Under the pieces are notes generated by a model, which saw nothing but the letters and a program-made list of their open reading frames with translations, ran no database searches and was not told the origin of the DNA. 64,000 nt of DNA from Desulfosporosinus orientis DSM 765 (GTDB lineage Bacteria; Bacillota; Desulfitobacteriia; Desulfitobacteriales; Desulfitobacteriaceae), in the NCBI RefSeq assembly GCF_000235605.1, contig NC_016584.1, positions 4,570,001 to 4,634,000 of the forward strand, written 5' to 3'. How positions within the stretch are numbered: position 1 is the stretch's first letter; each line of letters opens with the position of its first letter. Below, piece by piece: positions 18,679 through 27,608 of the stretch. Made by a program: the position numbers and the translations under genes.

Positions 18679-19323
18679 TTGAATCAGAGCGAATTTATTG
18701 AAAACCTTAAAAGAATAGCAGAAGGTATCGCAAAAACGTTTGGTAACAATTGTGAAGTGCTGGTCGCAGACCTGGATAATCCAGAGAATGCTATTTTAGA
18801 TATTCAAAACGGCCAAGTTACCGGTAGAAAAAAAGGTGATTCACTTTCTGAATTAGGACTTCACAATATAAAAACCGAAAGAACAGACACCGATTTATTT
18901 TCCTACAGTGCAAAAACTGGTGACGGTAGGCTAATAAAATGTACTACTGTCCATCTAAAGTGGGGGAAGGGTAATTTGGCACTCGGAATTAATTATGACT
19001 GTACCAATATACAAATGGCCGTTTCTAGTTTAGAGAGTTTAATTAAGATTGATTTTGAAATAAATGATGAATTCCATAGTAATTCTAACGAAATGTTAGA
19101 TAACTTGCTGGCCGATGCCTTTAAATTAGTTGAAAAACCAGTGTCTCTTATGACCAAGGAAGACAGAATCAAGATAGTTAGGTTTCTAGATGAACGCGGA
19201 GCCCTTTTAATACAAAAGGGAGTACAAATAATTGCAGAGAAGCTGAACGTTTCTCGCTATACAATCTACAACTACTTAAATGAAATAAACAATAAAAACA
19301 AAAAACCGACCTATATGGAATGA
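18679..19323 (+). CDS. YheO/DauR-type transcriptional regulator (PAS_6 + HTH_22)
   Basis: About 214 residues. The N-terminal half has the YheO PAS-like pattern (NCEVLVADL, then a GxVTGRKKGD segment); the C-terminal 60 residues form the HTH_22-type helix-turn-helix (RIKIVRFLDERGALLIQKG, then LNVSRYTIYNYL). A GGAGG site at 18667 overlaps a TTG at 18664, so the TTG at 18679, eight bases downstream, is the better start. It is divergent from the tpl operon. Relatives such as DauR control amino-acid catabolism. It is a candidate to bind the 20-bp-spaced motif copies. The effector is unknown. Confidence 0.85.
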   Translation: MNQSEFIENLKRIAEGIAKTFGNNCEVLVADLDNPENAILDIQNGQVTGRKKGDSLSELGLHNIKTERTDTDLFSYSAKTGDGRLIKCTTVHLKWGKGNLALGINYDCTNIQMAVSSLESLIKIDFEINDEFHSNSNEMLDNLLADAFKLVEKPVSLMTKEDRIKIVRFLDERGALLIQKGVQIIAEKLNVSRYTIYNYLNEINNKNKKPTYME

Positions 19324-19349
19324 AAGGAGCTTTTATTTAGAAATTTAGA

Positions 19350-20822
19350 TTAATATTTGACGCCTCTCTTACAGGCCTTTTCTAAAATATTATCTATTGC
19401 TTCAATATCTTTTTGAGGAAGGGGTTCAGGTCGATAATCTTTTAAAATTGTCCTAGTCTTTTCCCTTATCCTATCAAGCATTGTTTTCTTTCCCTGGTTA
19501 ACCCAATCATTATATCTTAACCGATCCAAAAGGGAAGGAAACCAAAGCTGTTCTCGGAAATACTTAAATGTATGTTCATGGGTTAAATATTGACCGCCGG
19601 GCCCTAACTTATTGATTACATCCAAACCAATGGTCTCATTATTTACTTCGATCCCAGATACCATTTTCCTAACATAACTAATAATTTCATCTGACATAAC
19701 AATTTGTTCCAAGGCACCTGACATTGCACCTTCCAAAAATCCTATGTCATGTACCAAGTTTCCGCCGCTTAACAATGCCATAAAAATTTGTACTGTTGAT
19801 TCTATTGCAGATTGTTGATCAACGGTTTTAGAATCAGTGGCCCCGGCAATAGACCAAGTTGGTATGTTTAAATACCTAAAAATATCTTTTGCAGCAGCTA
19901 AGGATAAAGGTAATTCCGGGCCACCAAAAGCAGTATTCATCGTTTTCATGTCCAAAGTTAATGTTCCAATGCTTGCCAGGTAACCAGTATTTGGCCTTTT
20001 TAGCTGTGCTATTGTCAAACCTACAAATTGTTCAGCTAAACCAACAACCAATGTACCGGCAAGGGTCACCGGAGAGACCGCTCCTAATTGAAGACCAGAA
20101 GCATATATTACAGGAAGTCCATTTTCAGCCGTAAAAAGTAGTTTTGCAAGGGCGTCTTCCGGATGAATTAGAGGAGATACTGGGTTACCCGCATAAACAA
20201 TTAGAAAGGGATTTGATTGAAGTTTATCTAAGCCTCCAGCAACAACTGAACACATATCAATAATGTCAGATAAACTTTCCACCCCAGTAGCCCATCCAGC
20301 AATTGGTTTTGTAGTACTCTGGAGCATGGCGTGCATTTCATGAACATCTGCAACAGACGGGTGACAATCTGTAAGACCGGCTAAGGACATGACAAAATCA
20401 ATATTTGGCAAGGCATCAGACAACCTTGCAGTATTGAACACATCTGACTTTACTACAGGCCTTCGTTCTCCTGTTTCAATATCAACAAAAAATGGATTTG
20501 CCAGTCCGTTACCAAAATAGGTATTACTTCCTTCCAAAAATAACTTTCTTTCACCATTTCTAGAGGACAGAATAACTTGAGATGGAGTATTCTTTAAAGC
20601 ATTCTCTATAAGCCATTGGGGAACTTTAACCAGTTCTCCCTCAACAATGCACCCTGCTTTTTTTAGTAATTCAACAGCTTCTGGATGCTTTACCAATGAC
20701 CCTGTACGTTCAAGAACCTCAAATGTTGAATTAATAATAAACTTAATTTGATTATCGGATAGTATTTGATACCTCAAGTGGGGATTAATACATTTGTCAG
20801 AAATCATATCATGTTGTAGCAT
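19350..20822 (-). CDS. MttB-family (non-pyrrolysine) methyltransferase, paralog 2
   Basis: A 490-residue COG5598-type methyltransferase without an in-frame TAG. It shares with the neighbour at 20978 and the gene at 15309 the conserved DALPNIDFVMSL-type segment, an LAGTLVVGLAEQ-type barrel strand and the HDIGFLEGA motif. AAGGAG lies six bases before its ATG. No corrinoid gene is adjacent. The gene is convergent with the YheO-like regulator and downstream of paralog 3. Its substrate is unknown; the BCCT transporter at 24886 suggests a betaine-like compound. Confidence 0.9.
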   Translation of the reverse strand: MLQHDMISDKCINPHLRYQILSDNQIKFIINSTFEVLERTGSLVKHPEAVELLKKAGCIVEGELVKVPQWLIENALKNTPSQVILSSRNGERKLFLEGSNTYFGNGLANPFFVDIETGERRPVVKSDVFNTARLSDALPNIDFVMSLAGLTDCHPSVADVHEMHAMLQSTTKPIAGWATGVESLSDIIDMCSVVAGGLDKLQSNPFLIVYAGNPVSPLIHPEDALAKLLFTAENGLPVIYASGLQLGAVSPVTLAGTLVVGLAEQFVGLTIAQLKRPNTGYLASIGTLTLDMKTMNTAFGGPELPLSLAAAKDIFRYLNIPTWSIAGATDSKTVDQQSAIESTVQIFMALLSGGNLVHDIGFLEGAMSGALEQIVMSDEIISYVRKMVSGIEVNNETIGLDVINKLGPGGQYLTHEHTFKYFREQLWFPSLLDRLRYNDWVNQGKKTMLDRIREKTRTILKDYRPEPLPQKDIEAIDNILEKACKRGVKY

Positions 20823-20977
20823 AATGAGCTCCTTAGCTGTAGTTTAGGATAAGAAATTAATTCTAAACTTATTTTTTCTTCAGTTTGATTATTATCTTTT
20901 ACCAGCACAACGGAGCGCTAAGATCCTTCACAATTTTGCTTTTTTGCATTGTAGAATGGTACGGAGGGATTATGAGA

Positions 20978-22444
20978 TTATCGTTTCATACGTTGTTCGG
21001 CGTTTTCTAGGATATTGTCAATTACCGTGAGAACTTTTTGTGAAAGAGGTTCGGGCCGATGTTCCCTTAGGATTTTTTTGGCTTTCTCATTTGCTCTATC
21101 GGTCAGCGATTTATTTCCGTTGTTCTCCCAATTCGAATACACTTCTCTGTCCAATAGCGTGGGTGTCCACAACTCCTGTTTAAAGTACCTATAAGTATGT
21201 TCAGCCGTTATAAACTGTCCCCCGGGTCCAACTTCATGGATCACCTCAAGCGCCAAATGATCTTCATCTATTTCAACCCCCTTAATAAACCTTCTAACCA
21301 TTCCAATAATCTCATCACCCAAAACCAATTGTTCGAGAGATCCGGTTAATCCTGAATCCAGAAAGCCGACATCGTGAATTAAATGGGCACCACTGGAGGC
21401 GGAGGCGAAAATCTGAAATGCAGCTTCTGCAGCAGCCTGTGCATCAACAATCTTAGAATCACTAGCTCCTGCCGCACTCCAAATAGGAAGATTTAGATAA
21501 TGGAAAATATCCGCTGAAGCGGCATGCACTAAGCTAAACTCCGGGGCTCCATAACAATGCTGCATGGTTTTCATGTCCATAGGGCCCCCTGGAGCGGCAG
21601 CAATAAATGGAGCCCCTTCTCTCTTGAGCTGACTCAATAACAGCCCGGTTAGATTATCGGCGACCCCCACTGCGAGTGCCCCGGCAATTGTAATCGGGGC
21701 GGTTCCTCCCAATACCATTCCAGGAGTATAAATAACTGGCAAATTATTCTCGGCCATGAACAATAACTTTTCTAAAGCATCCTTCGTATGTGTTAAAGGT
21801 GTTGTTGGTTCGGAGTAGATAACAATAAATGGGTTGCGTTGCAATTCTGTTAGACTTCCAGCTACCGTACTGCACATATCAATAATGTCTTTGACCGCCT
21901 CTACATTAAAGGTCCATCCTACGATAGGCTTTGTAGTATTTTGAAGCATAGCGTGTACTTCATGAATGTCCGCTAATGTTAGTGTACAATCAGAAATCAT
22001 GGACAAGGACATAACAAAGTCCACGTTAGGTAAAGCATCCGCAACTATTGAAGTATTAACAACGTCCCTTTTGACGGTTCTTCTTCTTTCTCCAGTTTCA
22101 ACATCAAGAAAATTAGGACAAGTAGGGCCCGGCCCAAAATAACTATTATTTCCCTCTAAAAATAGTTTCCTTTGACCGTTCCGGTCACATAGAACAATTC
22201 TTGATGGAACGGTTGTAAGGGCTTTTTTGATTAAATAAGACGGAATTCGAACCATAATTCCATCTACTTGACAGTTGGCTTTTTTTAATAAAGTCAGCGC
22301 TTCTTCTGAATATATATTTACTCCCGTTCTCTCCAATATTTCTAAAGCCGCATTAACAATTTTTTCACACTGCTTATCAGATAATACTTTAAATTGTAAT
22401 GTTTGATTTCCTTTGTAATTTGATTCAATACTTTGAGTATTCAT
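20978..22444 (-). CDS. MttB-family (non-pyrrolysine) methyltransferase, paralog 3
   Basis: About 488 residues of the same family, clearly closer to paralog 2 than to the 15309 gene when read side by side (shared extended C-terminus ending in an IDNILE segment). The ATG at 22444 has an AGAGGAAG site; an upstream ATG at 22474 has none. No in-frame TAG. It follows the Asp/Glu-racemase-like gene and precedes paralog 2. The two adjacent paralogs may form a heteromer or demethylate successive substrates; the sequence does not decide. Confidence 0.9.
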   Translation of the reverse strand: MNTQSIESNYKGNQTLQFKVLSDKQCEKIVNAALEILERTGVNIYSEEALTLLKKANCQVDGIMVRIPSYLIKKALTTVPSRIVLCDRNGQRKLFLEGNNSYFGPGPTCPNFLDVETGERRRTVKRDVVNTSIVADALPNVDFVMSLSMISDCTLTLADIHEVHAMLQNTTKPIVGWTFNVEAVKDIIDMCSTVAGSLTELQRNPFIVIYSEPTTPLTHTKDALEKLLFMAENNLPVIYTPGMVLGGTAPITIAGALAVGVADNLTGLLLSQLKREGAPFIAAAPGGPMDMKTMQHCYGAPEFSLVHAASADIFHYLNLPIWSAAGASDSKIVDAQAAAEAAFQIFASASSGAHLIHDVGFLDSGLTGSLEQLVLGDEIIGMVRRFIKGVEIDEDHLALEVIHEVGPGGQFITAEHTYRYFKQELWTPTLLDREVYSNWENNGNKSLTDRANEKAKKILREHRPEPLSQKVLTVIDNILENAEQRMKR

Positions 22445-22539
22445 ACTACACTTCCTCTCATTGGTGATATTCATCTAACGTAACTTCTGTTGTAGTGAAG
22501 AAGGCAAGCAGCAGGCAGTCCCCCTACAATGTTACTAAC

Positions 22540-23310
22540 TCATAAGTCACCCTGGTAAGGTCTCTGAGCTACAGCTTGGTGTGCCCAATTAATTAGTGTC
22601 ATATAATCAAAGACTGGAACCCTCACTTCTTGCTGAATGTCAAAGGAATATGGTGGAAAGTCACTACATTCCAGCAGCAGGGCACCTACCTCAGGATTTT
22701 CTGCAACAAGTTTTACTGCCTCGTTAATAATTTCTTTTTTCAACTCTTCATTATTAAACGAAGTTCTATTTTCCATAATTGCAGAGAATTCCGGCTTAAT
22801 TCCCATACCCCTTATCACATAAATATTCGGATCATCAACCCCCGTTTTCTTCAGTAGTTCAATTGTCATATTGTCACTATCTGCGCAAAGGATCCCCACT
22901 TTTTGATCAGATTTCAGACCAGCCTTTATCATTGGTATTTGGAGTAAACTAGTCAAATACACTGGAACATTCAGCGCCGATGCCAGTTGAGGTTGAAAGT
23001 GCCCAAAATAGCCACAAGCACCTACAATGGCTCTAACCCCTTCTTTTTCCAATTCCTTTCCGGCAATAACCAATTCCTCTAATATTTCAGGGTCACCGTA
23101 CAGTAGCCGTTCTGGTGGATGAACCTCGACTAGTTTATGTCTAACTGGGTAACGATACGATGCAGCGCTAGCAACCATACCCGGTATTTTCGGTGACCAA
23201 AGGTCTAATACTAAGACACCGATTGTATAGCCAGAAATATATTGTCCAACAGGAGCACTAAAAACTGACTTTTTAGATTGCCTAGAAGAAAATTCGTATC
23301 CGTAACACAT
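22540..23310 (-). CDS. Aspartate/glutamate racemase-superfamily protein
   Basis: About 256 residues with two cysteine motifs in the places expected for the two catalytic cysteines of Asp/Glu/hydantoin racemases (GACGYFG near residue 95, LLECSDFPPY near 215). The start at ATG 23310 is preferred because AGAGGGTG lies six bases upstream; an ATG at 23328 is possible. It is encoded just upstream of two MttB paralogs, so it may act on the carbon skeleton of an amino acid-like substrate, for example racemisation. Superfamily assignment is good, reaction unknown. Confidence 0.75.
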   Translation of the reverse strand: MCYGYEFSSRQSKKSVFSAPVGQYISGYTIGVLVLDLWSPKIPGMVASAASYRYPVRHKLVEVHPPERLLYGDPEILEELVIAGKELEKEGVRAIVGACGYFGHFQPQLASALNVPVYLTSLLQIPMIKAGLKSDQKVGILCADSDNMTIELLKKTGVDDPNIYVIRGMGIKPEFSAIMENRTSFNNEELKKEIINEAVKLVAENPEVGALLLECSDFPPYSFDIQQEVRVPVFDYMTLINWAHQAVAQRPYQGDL

Positions 23311-23587
23311 TCTTTTCACCCTCTTCATTTCCCGGCTTTGGCTGAGGACTTAACTCTCAGTAAATCAGAGCCTGTTCATGGATTCCTCGCAAAGTTGCAA
23401 ACAGCAACCGTTACCCCTGCACCAAGCATTGTTATTTTCCCAATTCTCATCGAATTGAGTCCTAAAGGCAACAAATATGTGGCTATTGTCGCTCCAACGC
23501 GACTAAACTTAACTTTTTGACTTCTCGACGCAGATCTGCGGTGCCATACTTCCATGCTACATGTTACGGTTAAATATATTGAACTAT
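23311..23587. other. Intergenic stretch without recognised gene
   Basis: An open frame of about 60 codons on the plus strand has no ribosome site and no recognised domain. Nothing else was identified before the tandem motif at 23588. Confidence 0.4.
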
Positions 23588-23625
23588 TTGTTTAAATATT
23601 CTACGTATAGTTTAAATATCCTTCT
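23588..23625 (-). promoter_or_regulatory. Tandem motif (copy B), candidate operator
   Basis: TTGTTTAAATATTCTAC begins at 23588 and a related TAGTTTAAATATCC begins at 23608, with the same 20-base spacing as copies A and C. It lies upstream of the racemase-like/MttB unit. Confidence 0.6.
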
Positions 23626-23704
23626 TAATTTTTAGATTTTTTCGTCAACTTTGGCAGTATTGGCAATGCCAATAGTCTGCTACAGAATTAAACGAGGTTG
23701 AAAA

Positions 23705-23783
23705 ACTTTCGACGATTTCTTTTTCACCACACTTGGCTCGGCAATGTACGAGAATTGGAATACACCTTGGAATCGGACGTCAA
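23705..23783 (+). pseudogene. Relic of a sigma-54 activator gene, internally deleted
   Basis: Bases 23705-23772 match 1063-1130 of the first activator gene in 66 of 68 positions. Then bases 23772-23783 match 1347-1358, so about 217 bases are missing between the two blocks. The relic lies antisense over the 3' end of the chemotaxis-type gene, whose last residues are read from it. Confidence 0.85.
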
Positions 23784-24617
23784 TTCTTGGGCCATTTTTA
23801 CGATCTTTTCTGCGAGGTTGGTCAATTCATCAATAGCTGGCAATACCTCCATAAGTACTTGCGCTTGATGGTTTGCCACCTCTGATACTTCTCTTACCGA
23901 CAAACTAATCTGATTCGTTGCGGCTTTTATATTATTTAAAGTATGCCTGATATTCTTTGTTGAAGTTGAACTTGTGTTTGCTAGTTTGCGTACTTCTTCG
24001 GCAACCACTGCAAACCCCCTGCCATGTTGACCAACTCTTGCTGCCTCAATGGAAGCGTTAAGACCAATCAGATTGGTTTGAACTGCAATTTTCTGAATTA
24101 CCTCTACAATGTTGTCTGTTTCTCCAATCTGGTTATTTGTTTCCTGGGAAATCACATCCAGTTCCTGTCCAGTAGCGGAAAGTTCCTCTGCTTCTGCAGT
24201 AATTTGTTGGACTGTAGTATCAACAATCCTCACTACTTCATTTAATGTGTTCGCAATTGCCAATAATCTTTCTTTCTTATAGGCTGTTTGAAAAACGAGA
24301 ATACCTCCAACAAGTTCCTGGTCCTCATAAATTGGAATACCGATCGATACAGTTAGGACCCCATAAATTTCTTTCGGAACCTCAGTGACCATTCGTTGCT
24401 TTTTGCGCATCATTTCAGTTATGATCCAGTCGGGAGCCAATGGTAATCCAAGAGATGAATTCAAGGAAAGTTTAAATGTTTTGGGATTAATTTCGACTAT
24501 TATTTTTTCTGTGTCGCAAACATAAACACCTACATCTTCAAATATTAATTCGCCAATGAACGGAGCCATCCCCACCACGTTCTGCATAGTTCGACATAAT
24601 TCTTTTTCTTCCAGCAT
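23724..24617 (-). CDS. Soluble methyl-accepting chemotaxis-type signalling protein with rearranged C-terminus
   Basis: About 297 residues without membrane segments. The N-terminal 120 residues form a sensory region ([21 protein letters not shown] pattern); the rest is an abbreviated MCP signalling domain with the hairpin core ([34 protein letters not shown]). The ATG at 24617 or the GTG at 24626 follows AAAGGA. The final 17 or so residues are read from the antisense of an activator relic, so the native end is lost. It may sense the methylated substrate, given the adjacent BCCT transporter and MttB genes. Whether it still signals to a chemotaxis kinase is unknown. Confidence 0.8.
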   Translation of the reverse strand: MLEEKELCRTMQNVVGMAPFIGELIFEDVGVYVCDTEKIIVEINPKTFKLSLNSSLGLPLAPDWIITEMMRKKQRMVTEVPKEIYGVLTVSIGIPIYEDQELVGGILVFQTAYKKERLLAIANTLNEVVRIVDTTVQQITAEAEELSATGQELDVISQETNNQIGETDNIVEVIQKIAVQTNLIGLNASIEAARVGQHGRGFAVVAEEVRKLANTSSTSTKNIRHTLNNIKAATNQISLSVREVSEVANHQAQVLMEVLPAIDELTNLAEKIVKMAQELTSDSKVYSNSRTLPSQVW

Positions 24618-24716
24618 TGAAATCACATTCCTTTAAGATATGCTTTAACTTATTTCTTTTTGACCAAGAGGGGTTGTTCTATCTAATAATCTTTTTCGAT
24701 GTTTCGAAACTGTACT

Positions 24717-24808
24717 TCAAGAAGGTCTAGATGCATGGAGGTCCCCTTTAACAGTCCCTATCACTACTTTTCCAACAAGACTCCCAGAATTTTCCACAAG
24801 TTCAGGTG
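24717..24808 (-). pseudogene. Relic of a corrinoid protein gene
   Basis: The minus-strand frame reads PELVENSG, then GKVVIGTVKGDLH, then diverges and stops. The same segment occurs in the intact corrinoid protein at 14656 (GKVVIGTVKGDLHDIGKN). Identity ends exactly at the cobalt-ligand histidine motif. About 29 codons remain. Confidence 0.8.
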
Positions 24809-24814
24809 CTTTTT

Positions 24815-24850
24815 TTCGAAAAAATCCCTGCACAATTAAGTTGCAGGGAT
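24815..24850 (-). terminator. Terminator of the BCCT transporter gene
   Basis: ATCCCTGCA and TGCAGGGAT pair on the minus strand with a nine-base loop, followed by six T residues. It lies 36 bases after the transporter stop codon. Confidence 0.85.
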
Positions 24851-24885
24851 AAACTGTTAAATACTAGAATCAACGACCTGGATCT

Positions 24886-26469
24886 TTAATTTATTTCTGA
24901 AGCTTTTTCTGCAGAATCAGTGAGACACTTCTCATCACCAAAGAAAGCTTTTGATCCAGGCCACCAAAGCCCTTTAACAACAGATATCACCATTATTAAC
25001 ATTAAAAAAGCAATTGGAAATCCTGCCAAAACAGAAACCATCTTCACTCCATCAATTCCAGCAAAACAAATCATTACCCATGCCACAGCACCCATAAGAA
25101 CACCCCAAACTACTTTTAAATGTAAAGGAGCTTCACTATCGGTCATAGTAAGTCCCTTGGTGCTCATTCCCGCTATGCTAGTAGTCATTGAATCAGCAAG
25201 AGTGATAAAGGAAATACAAATTATAAATAAAAATACCGGGACTACAATGCTTCCCAAAGGAAAGGTTGAGAAAAATGCGAAGATAGCGTTTTCTACTCCA
25301 TTAGTGCTTATGCTTTTCCAAAGATCCATGCTCCCACTTAACTGCATATGGATTGCAGTACCGCCAAAAATTGCAAACCATACCATACCAAAAATAGCAG
25401 GCATTAATAAATTTACGCTAATAAATTGGCGCAGTGTTCTACCGTATGTCATCCGGACTAAAAACAAACCAACGATTGGGGCAAAAGCAAACCATATTGC
25501 CCAGTAAAAAAGAGTCCACCAAGAAGGCCATTGGTCACCAGCAACACTACTTAAGAACATAGATTTTTCAAAGAATTGGCCCAGGTACACACCTAACCCT
25601 TCAATCCCAATTTTTGGAATAAACGAGGTTGGTCCCGCAAGAAGGACAAACAACATAACCCCAAAAAATAACTTGGTGTTTAAGTCACTTAAAATTTTAA
25701 TTCCTTTTTTAAGCCCGGAATAACTGGAAAAGGTATAAGCTGCTACAATAAGTACTGCAATAACAGCCCATACAAGCGGTCCCGATTTAATACCCGAGAC
25801 ATATTCCACGCCGCTGCCAATTTGCAATAAACCAGTTCCCAAAGAGCCCGCAACTCCGCCAACAATAGCATACAAGCAAATTATATCAACTATTTTTCCA
25901 ATTCCGCCCTGACACTTATCACCAATAAGAAAATATAAACTTGAACTTACGGTAAGGGGTTGCTTGTAATTATAATAGGCTAGAGCAATCGGAATAGCAC
26001 AAATTACATACATGGCATAAGGAGTAATTGTCCAATGTAAATTTACCGTAGACATAGCAAACAAAGCCGCTTGAGCACTAAAGGGTTGGATACCTAATGA
26101 TGCAGGCGGGGTAGCAAAATGCATCATCGGTTCAGCAACTCCCCAGAATACAATCCCTGTACCAATCCCGGCACAAATAGAAATGGCAAACCAATTCCAT
26201 GTGCTAAATTCCGGCTTAGCATTTTCACCTCCAAACCGGATATTGCCAACAGAAGAAAACGCGATTGCTGCTGCCACCACTACAAAAATGAATGCAGTTA
26301 AAGAAAAAAACCACCCGAAATTATTTACAATCCAATCAAATGAAGTATGCATAAAATTGGTAAATAGATCATAATTGGCAAAATTCAAAACAACAGTTGC
26401 CAACATTAAAATAAATGGTGGCCAAAATACCCAGTGATTAATACTTTTCTGGTTACTTTTCATTTTCAC
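24886..26469 (-). CDS. BCCT-family betaine/carnitine/choline transporter
   Basis: A 527-residue protein with twelve predicted membrane helices and the BCCT signatures: GTGIVFWGVAEPMMHF near residue 105 and the WFAFAPIVGLFLVRMTYGRT segment near residue 335. The family imports quaternary ammonium compounds by ion symport or antiport. It fits as the uptake system for the substrate of the nearby MttB methyltransferases. A tandem motif (26580) and a weak sigma-54-like site (26706) lie upstream, and a strong terminator follows. Exact substrate not readable. Confidence 0.95.
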   Translation of the reverse strand: MKMKSNQKSINHWVFWPPFILMLATVVLNFANYDLFTNFMHTSFDWIVNNFGWFFSLTAFIFVVVAAAIAFSSVGNIRFGGENAKPEFSTWNWFAISICAGIGTGIVFWGVAEPMMHFATPPASLGIQPFSAQAALFAMSTVNLHWTITPYAMYVICAIPIALAYYNYKQPLTVSSSLYFLIGDKCQGGIGKIVDIICLYAIVGGVAGSLGTGLLQIGSGVEYVSGIKSGPLVWAVIAVLIVAAYTFSSYSGLKKGIKILSDLNTKLFFGVMLFVLLAGPTSFIPKIGIEGLGVYLGQFFEKSMFLSSVAGDQWPSWWTLFYWAIWFAFAPIVGLFLVRMTYGRTLRQFISVNLLMPAIFGMVWFAIFGGTAIHMQLSGSMDLWKSISTNGVENAIFAFFSTFPLGSIVVPVFLFIICISFITLADSMTTSIAGMSTKGLTMTDSEAPLHLKVVWGVLMGAVAWVMICFAGIDGVKMVSVLAGFPIAFLMLIMVISVVKGLWWPGSKAFFGDEKCLTDSAEKASEIN

Positions 26470-26579
26470 GGCCTCCTTCTTTTTTATAAAACCCCTACTT
26501 TTAAGAACATACTTCTTCTCAATTATCTGATATCTATTACCCCCTTTCGAAACTGAAATCAGTTATTGATCTATAATAT

Positions 26580-26616
26580 TTGTTTATGTATTCTACAAAT
26601 TGTTTATTTATCCTTC
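26580..26616 (-). promoter_or_regulatory. Tandem motif (copy C), candidate operator upstream of the BCCT gene
   Basis: TTGTTTATGTATTCTAC begins at 26580 and TTGTTTATTTATCC at 26600, exactly 20 bases apart as in copies A and B. It lies about 110 bases upstream of the transporter start. Confidence 0.6.
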
Positions 26617-26705
26617 TTTTTTGATATACTTTTCCGAATATTTTTTATATTGGATCATTCCATAATTTGGTTTCGCTGGTATTGTTTTTTTAAGGATGAG
26701 AATTT

Positions 26706-26720
26706 ACAATGGAAGTGCCA
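26706..26720 (-). promoter_or_regulatory. Weak sigma-54-like site upstream of the BCCT gene
   Basis: Minus strand reads TGGCAC, five bases, TTGT. The -24 half is perfect but the -12 half lacks the usual C. It is 237 bases from the transporter start. Between it and the terminator at 26796 nothing else was recognised. Confidence 0.35.
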
Positions 26721-26795
26721 CCACAAATAAACACTTTCCACGATTTTTCTTTAGTGCTATTCTTCTGGTCATGTTGAATAATCAATAACAATCAA

Positions 26796-26839
26796 TAATC
26801 AAAAGACCAGGATTCCGGCATATCCTGGTCTTTTGATTA
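26796..26839. terminator. Bidirectional terminator hairpin after the DUF1638 gene
   Basis: An 18-bp perfect stem (TAATCAAAAGACCAGGAT and its complement) with an eight-base loop. It separates the DUF1638/hydantoinase-like unit from the BCCT gene. The 120 bases between it and the DUF1638 stop codon hold no recognised feature. Confidence 0.75.
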
Positions 26840-26960
26840 CTAATTGTTAATTCACTTTTTGTTTATCTGGCGGTTTGGTAAAACCTATTGAAAGTCCGAA
26901 CTATCGCCCATCTTCTAAACTGGAAGAAACCTAGCGAAGCATGGCTCAAGGAGTAAGTGT

Positions 26961-27608
26961 TTACATAAAATCATTCATTGATATCAATTTTCGTGGTGGG
27001 AAAATCAAAAAATCCTCGTCCCAATTTCCATTAATGAGCTTTTCGAAATAGTCCAAAGTTCCATTTATTTGTGAAAATTCAATATTCAATAATTTTGCAA
27101 CTTCCTGAGAGTAATTAACATCCTCTTTACTATCTCCTACTGTATGAATAAAAACTACCCTTTGATAATGCTTATATTCTTCATCTATTAACCAACGAGC
27201 ATTTTCTTCTCCGTATTTTTCAAGATATCTGTGATATTCCGATAGAGGGTCGCCTTCAACTTTTAGCCATCCTTTACTCAAGTAATAAGACCCTGGGAAA
27301 CAATGAAATTCTTTGTTATATTGTTTCCTTGAACCTATTAAAAGGCTGATACAATCATGAACCTTTGGTATTACTATAGTATGTATGTCGGAATTTAGTC
27401 CTACTGTCCCATTGGAACATAGCCCATACCCAATTAGAAGCGTATCATAATCCACTGCTTCCTTAATCCTTTTCTGTAACTCTTGTTTTAACATGCTGGG
27501 AGTATTATGTAATCCGGCTTCCAAAAATTCACAGTCAATAGTTTGAGGTAGTATACTCCTTATTTCTTCTTCAAGCGTACCACATGCAAAAATTTTTGTC
27601 TTTGCCAT
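26961..27608 (-). CDS. DUF1638-family protein
   Basis: A 215-residue protein matching the DUF1638 pattern: an N-terminal FACGTLEEEI segment, LLIGYGLCSNGTVGL near residue 60, HDCISLLIGSR near 90 and a YYLSKGW segment. The conserved cysteines and histidine could bind metal or cofactor. GGGAGGAG precedes its ATG, and the gene overlaps the end of the hydantoinase-like gene by 49 bases, so the two are co-translated. DUF1638 genes are known near corrinoid methyltransferase genes in methanogens and anaerobes; no biochemical function is assigned here. Confidence 0.82.
   Translation of the reverse strand: MAKTKIFACGTLEEEIRSILPQTIDCEFLEAGLHNTPSMLKQELQKRIKEAVDYDTLLIGYGLCSNGTVGLNSDIHTIVIPKVHDCISLLIGSRKQYNKEFHCFPGSYYLSKGWLKVEGDPLSEYHRYLEKYGEENARWLIDEEYKHYQRVVFIHTVGDSKEDVNYSQEVAKLLNIEFSQINGTLDYFEKLINGNWDEDFLIFPPRKLISMNDFM

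Noticed and set aside
23640-23680. Sigma-54 promoter in the TTGGCAATGCCAA palindrome
   Set aside because: The -24 and -12 elements do not have the required 5-base spacing in either orientation. It is only a short palindrome.
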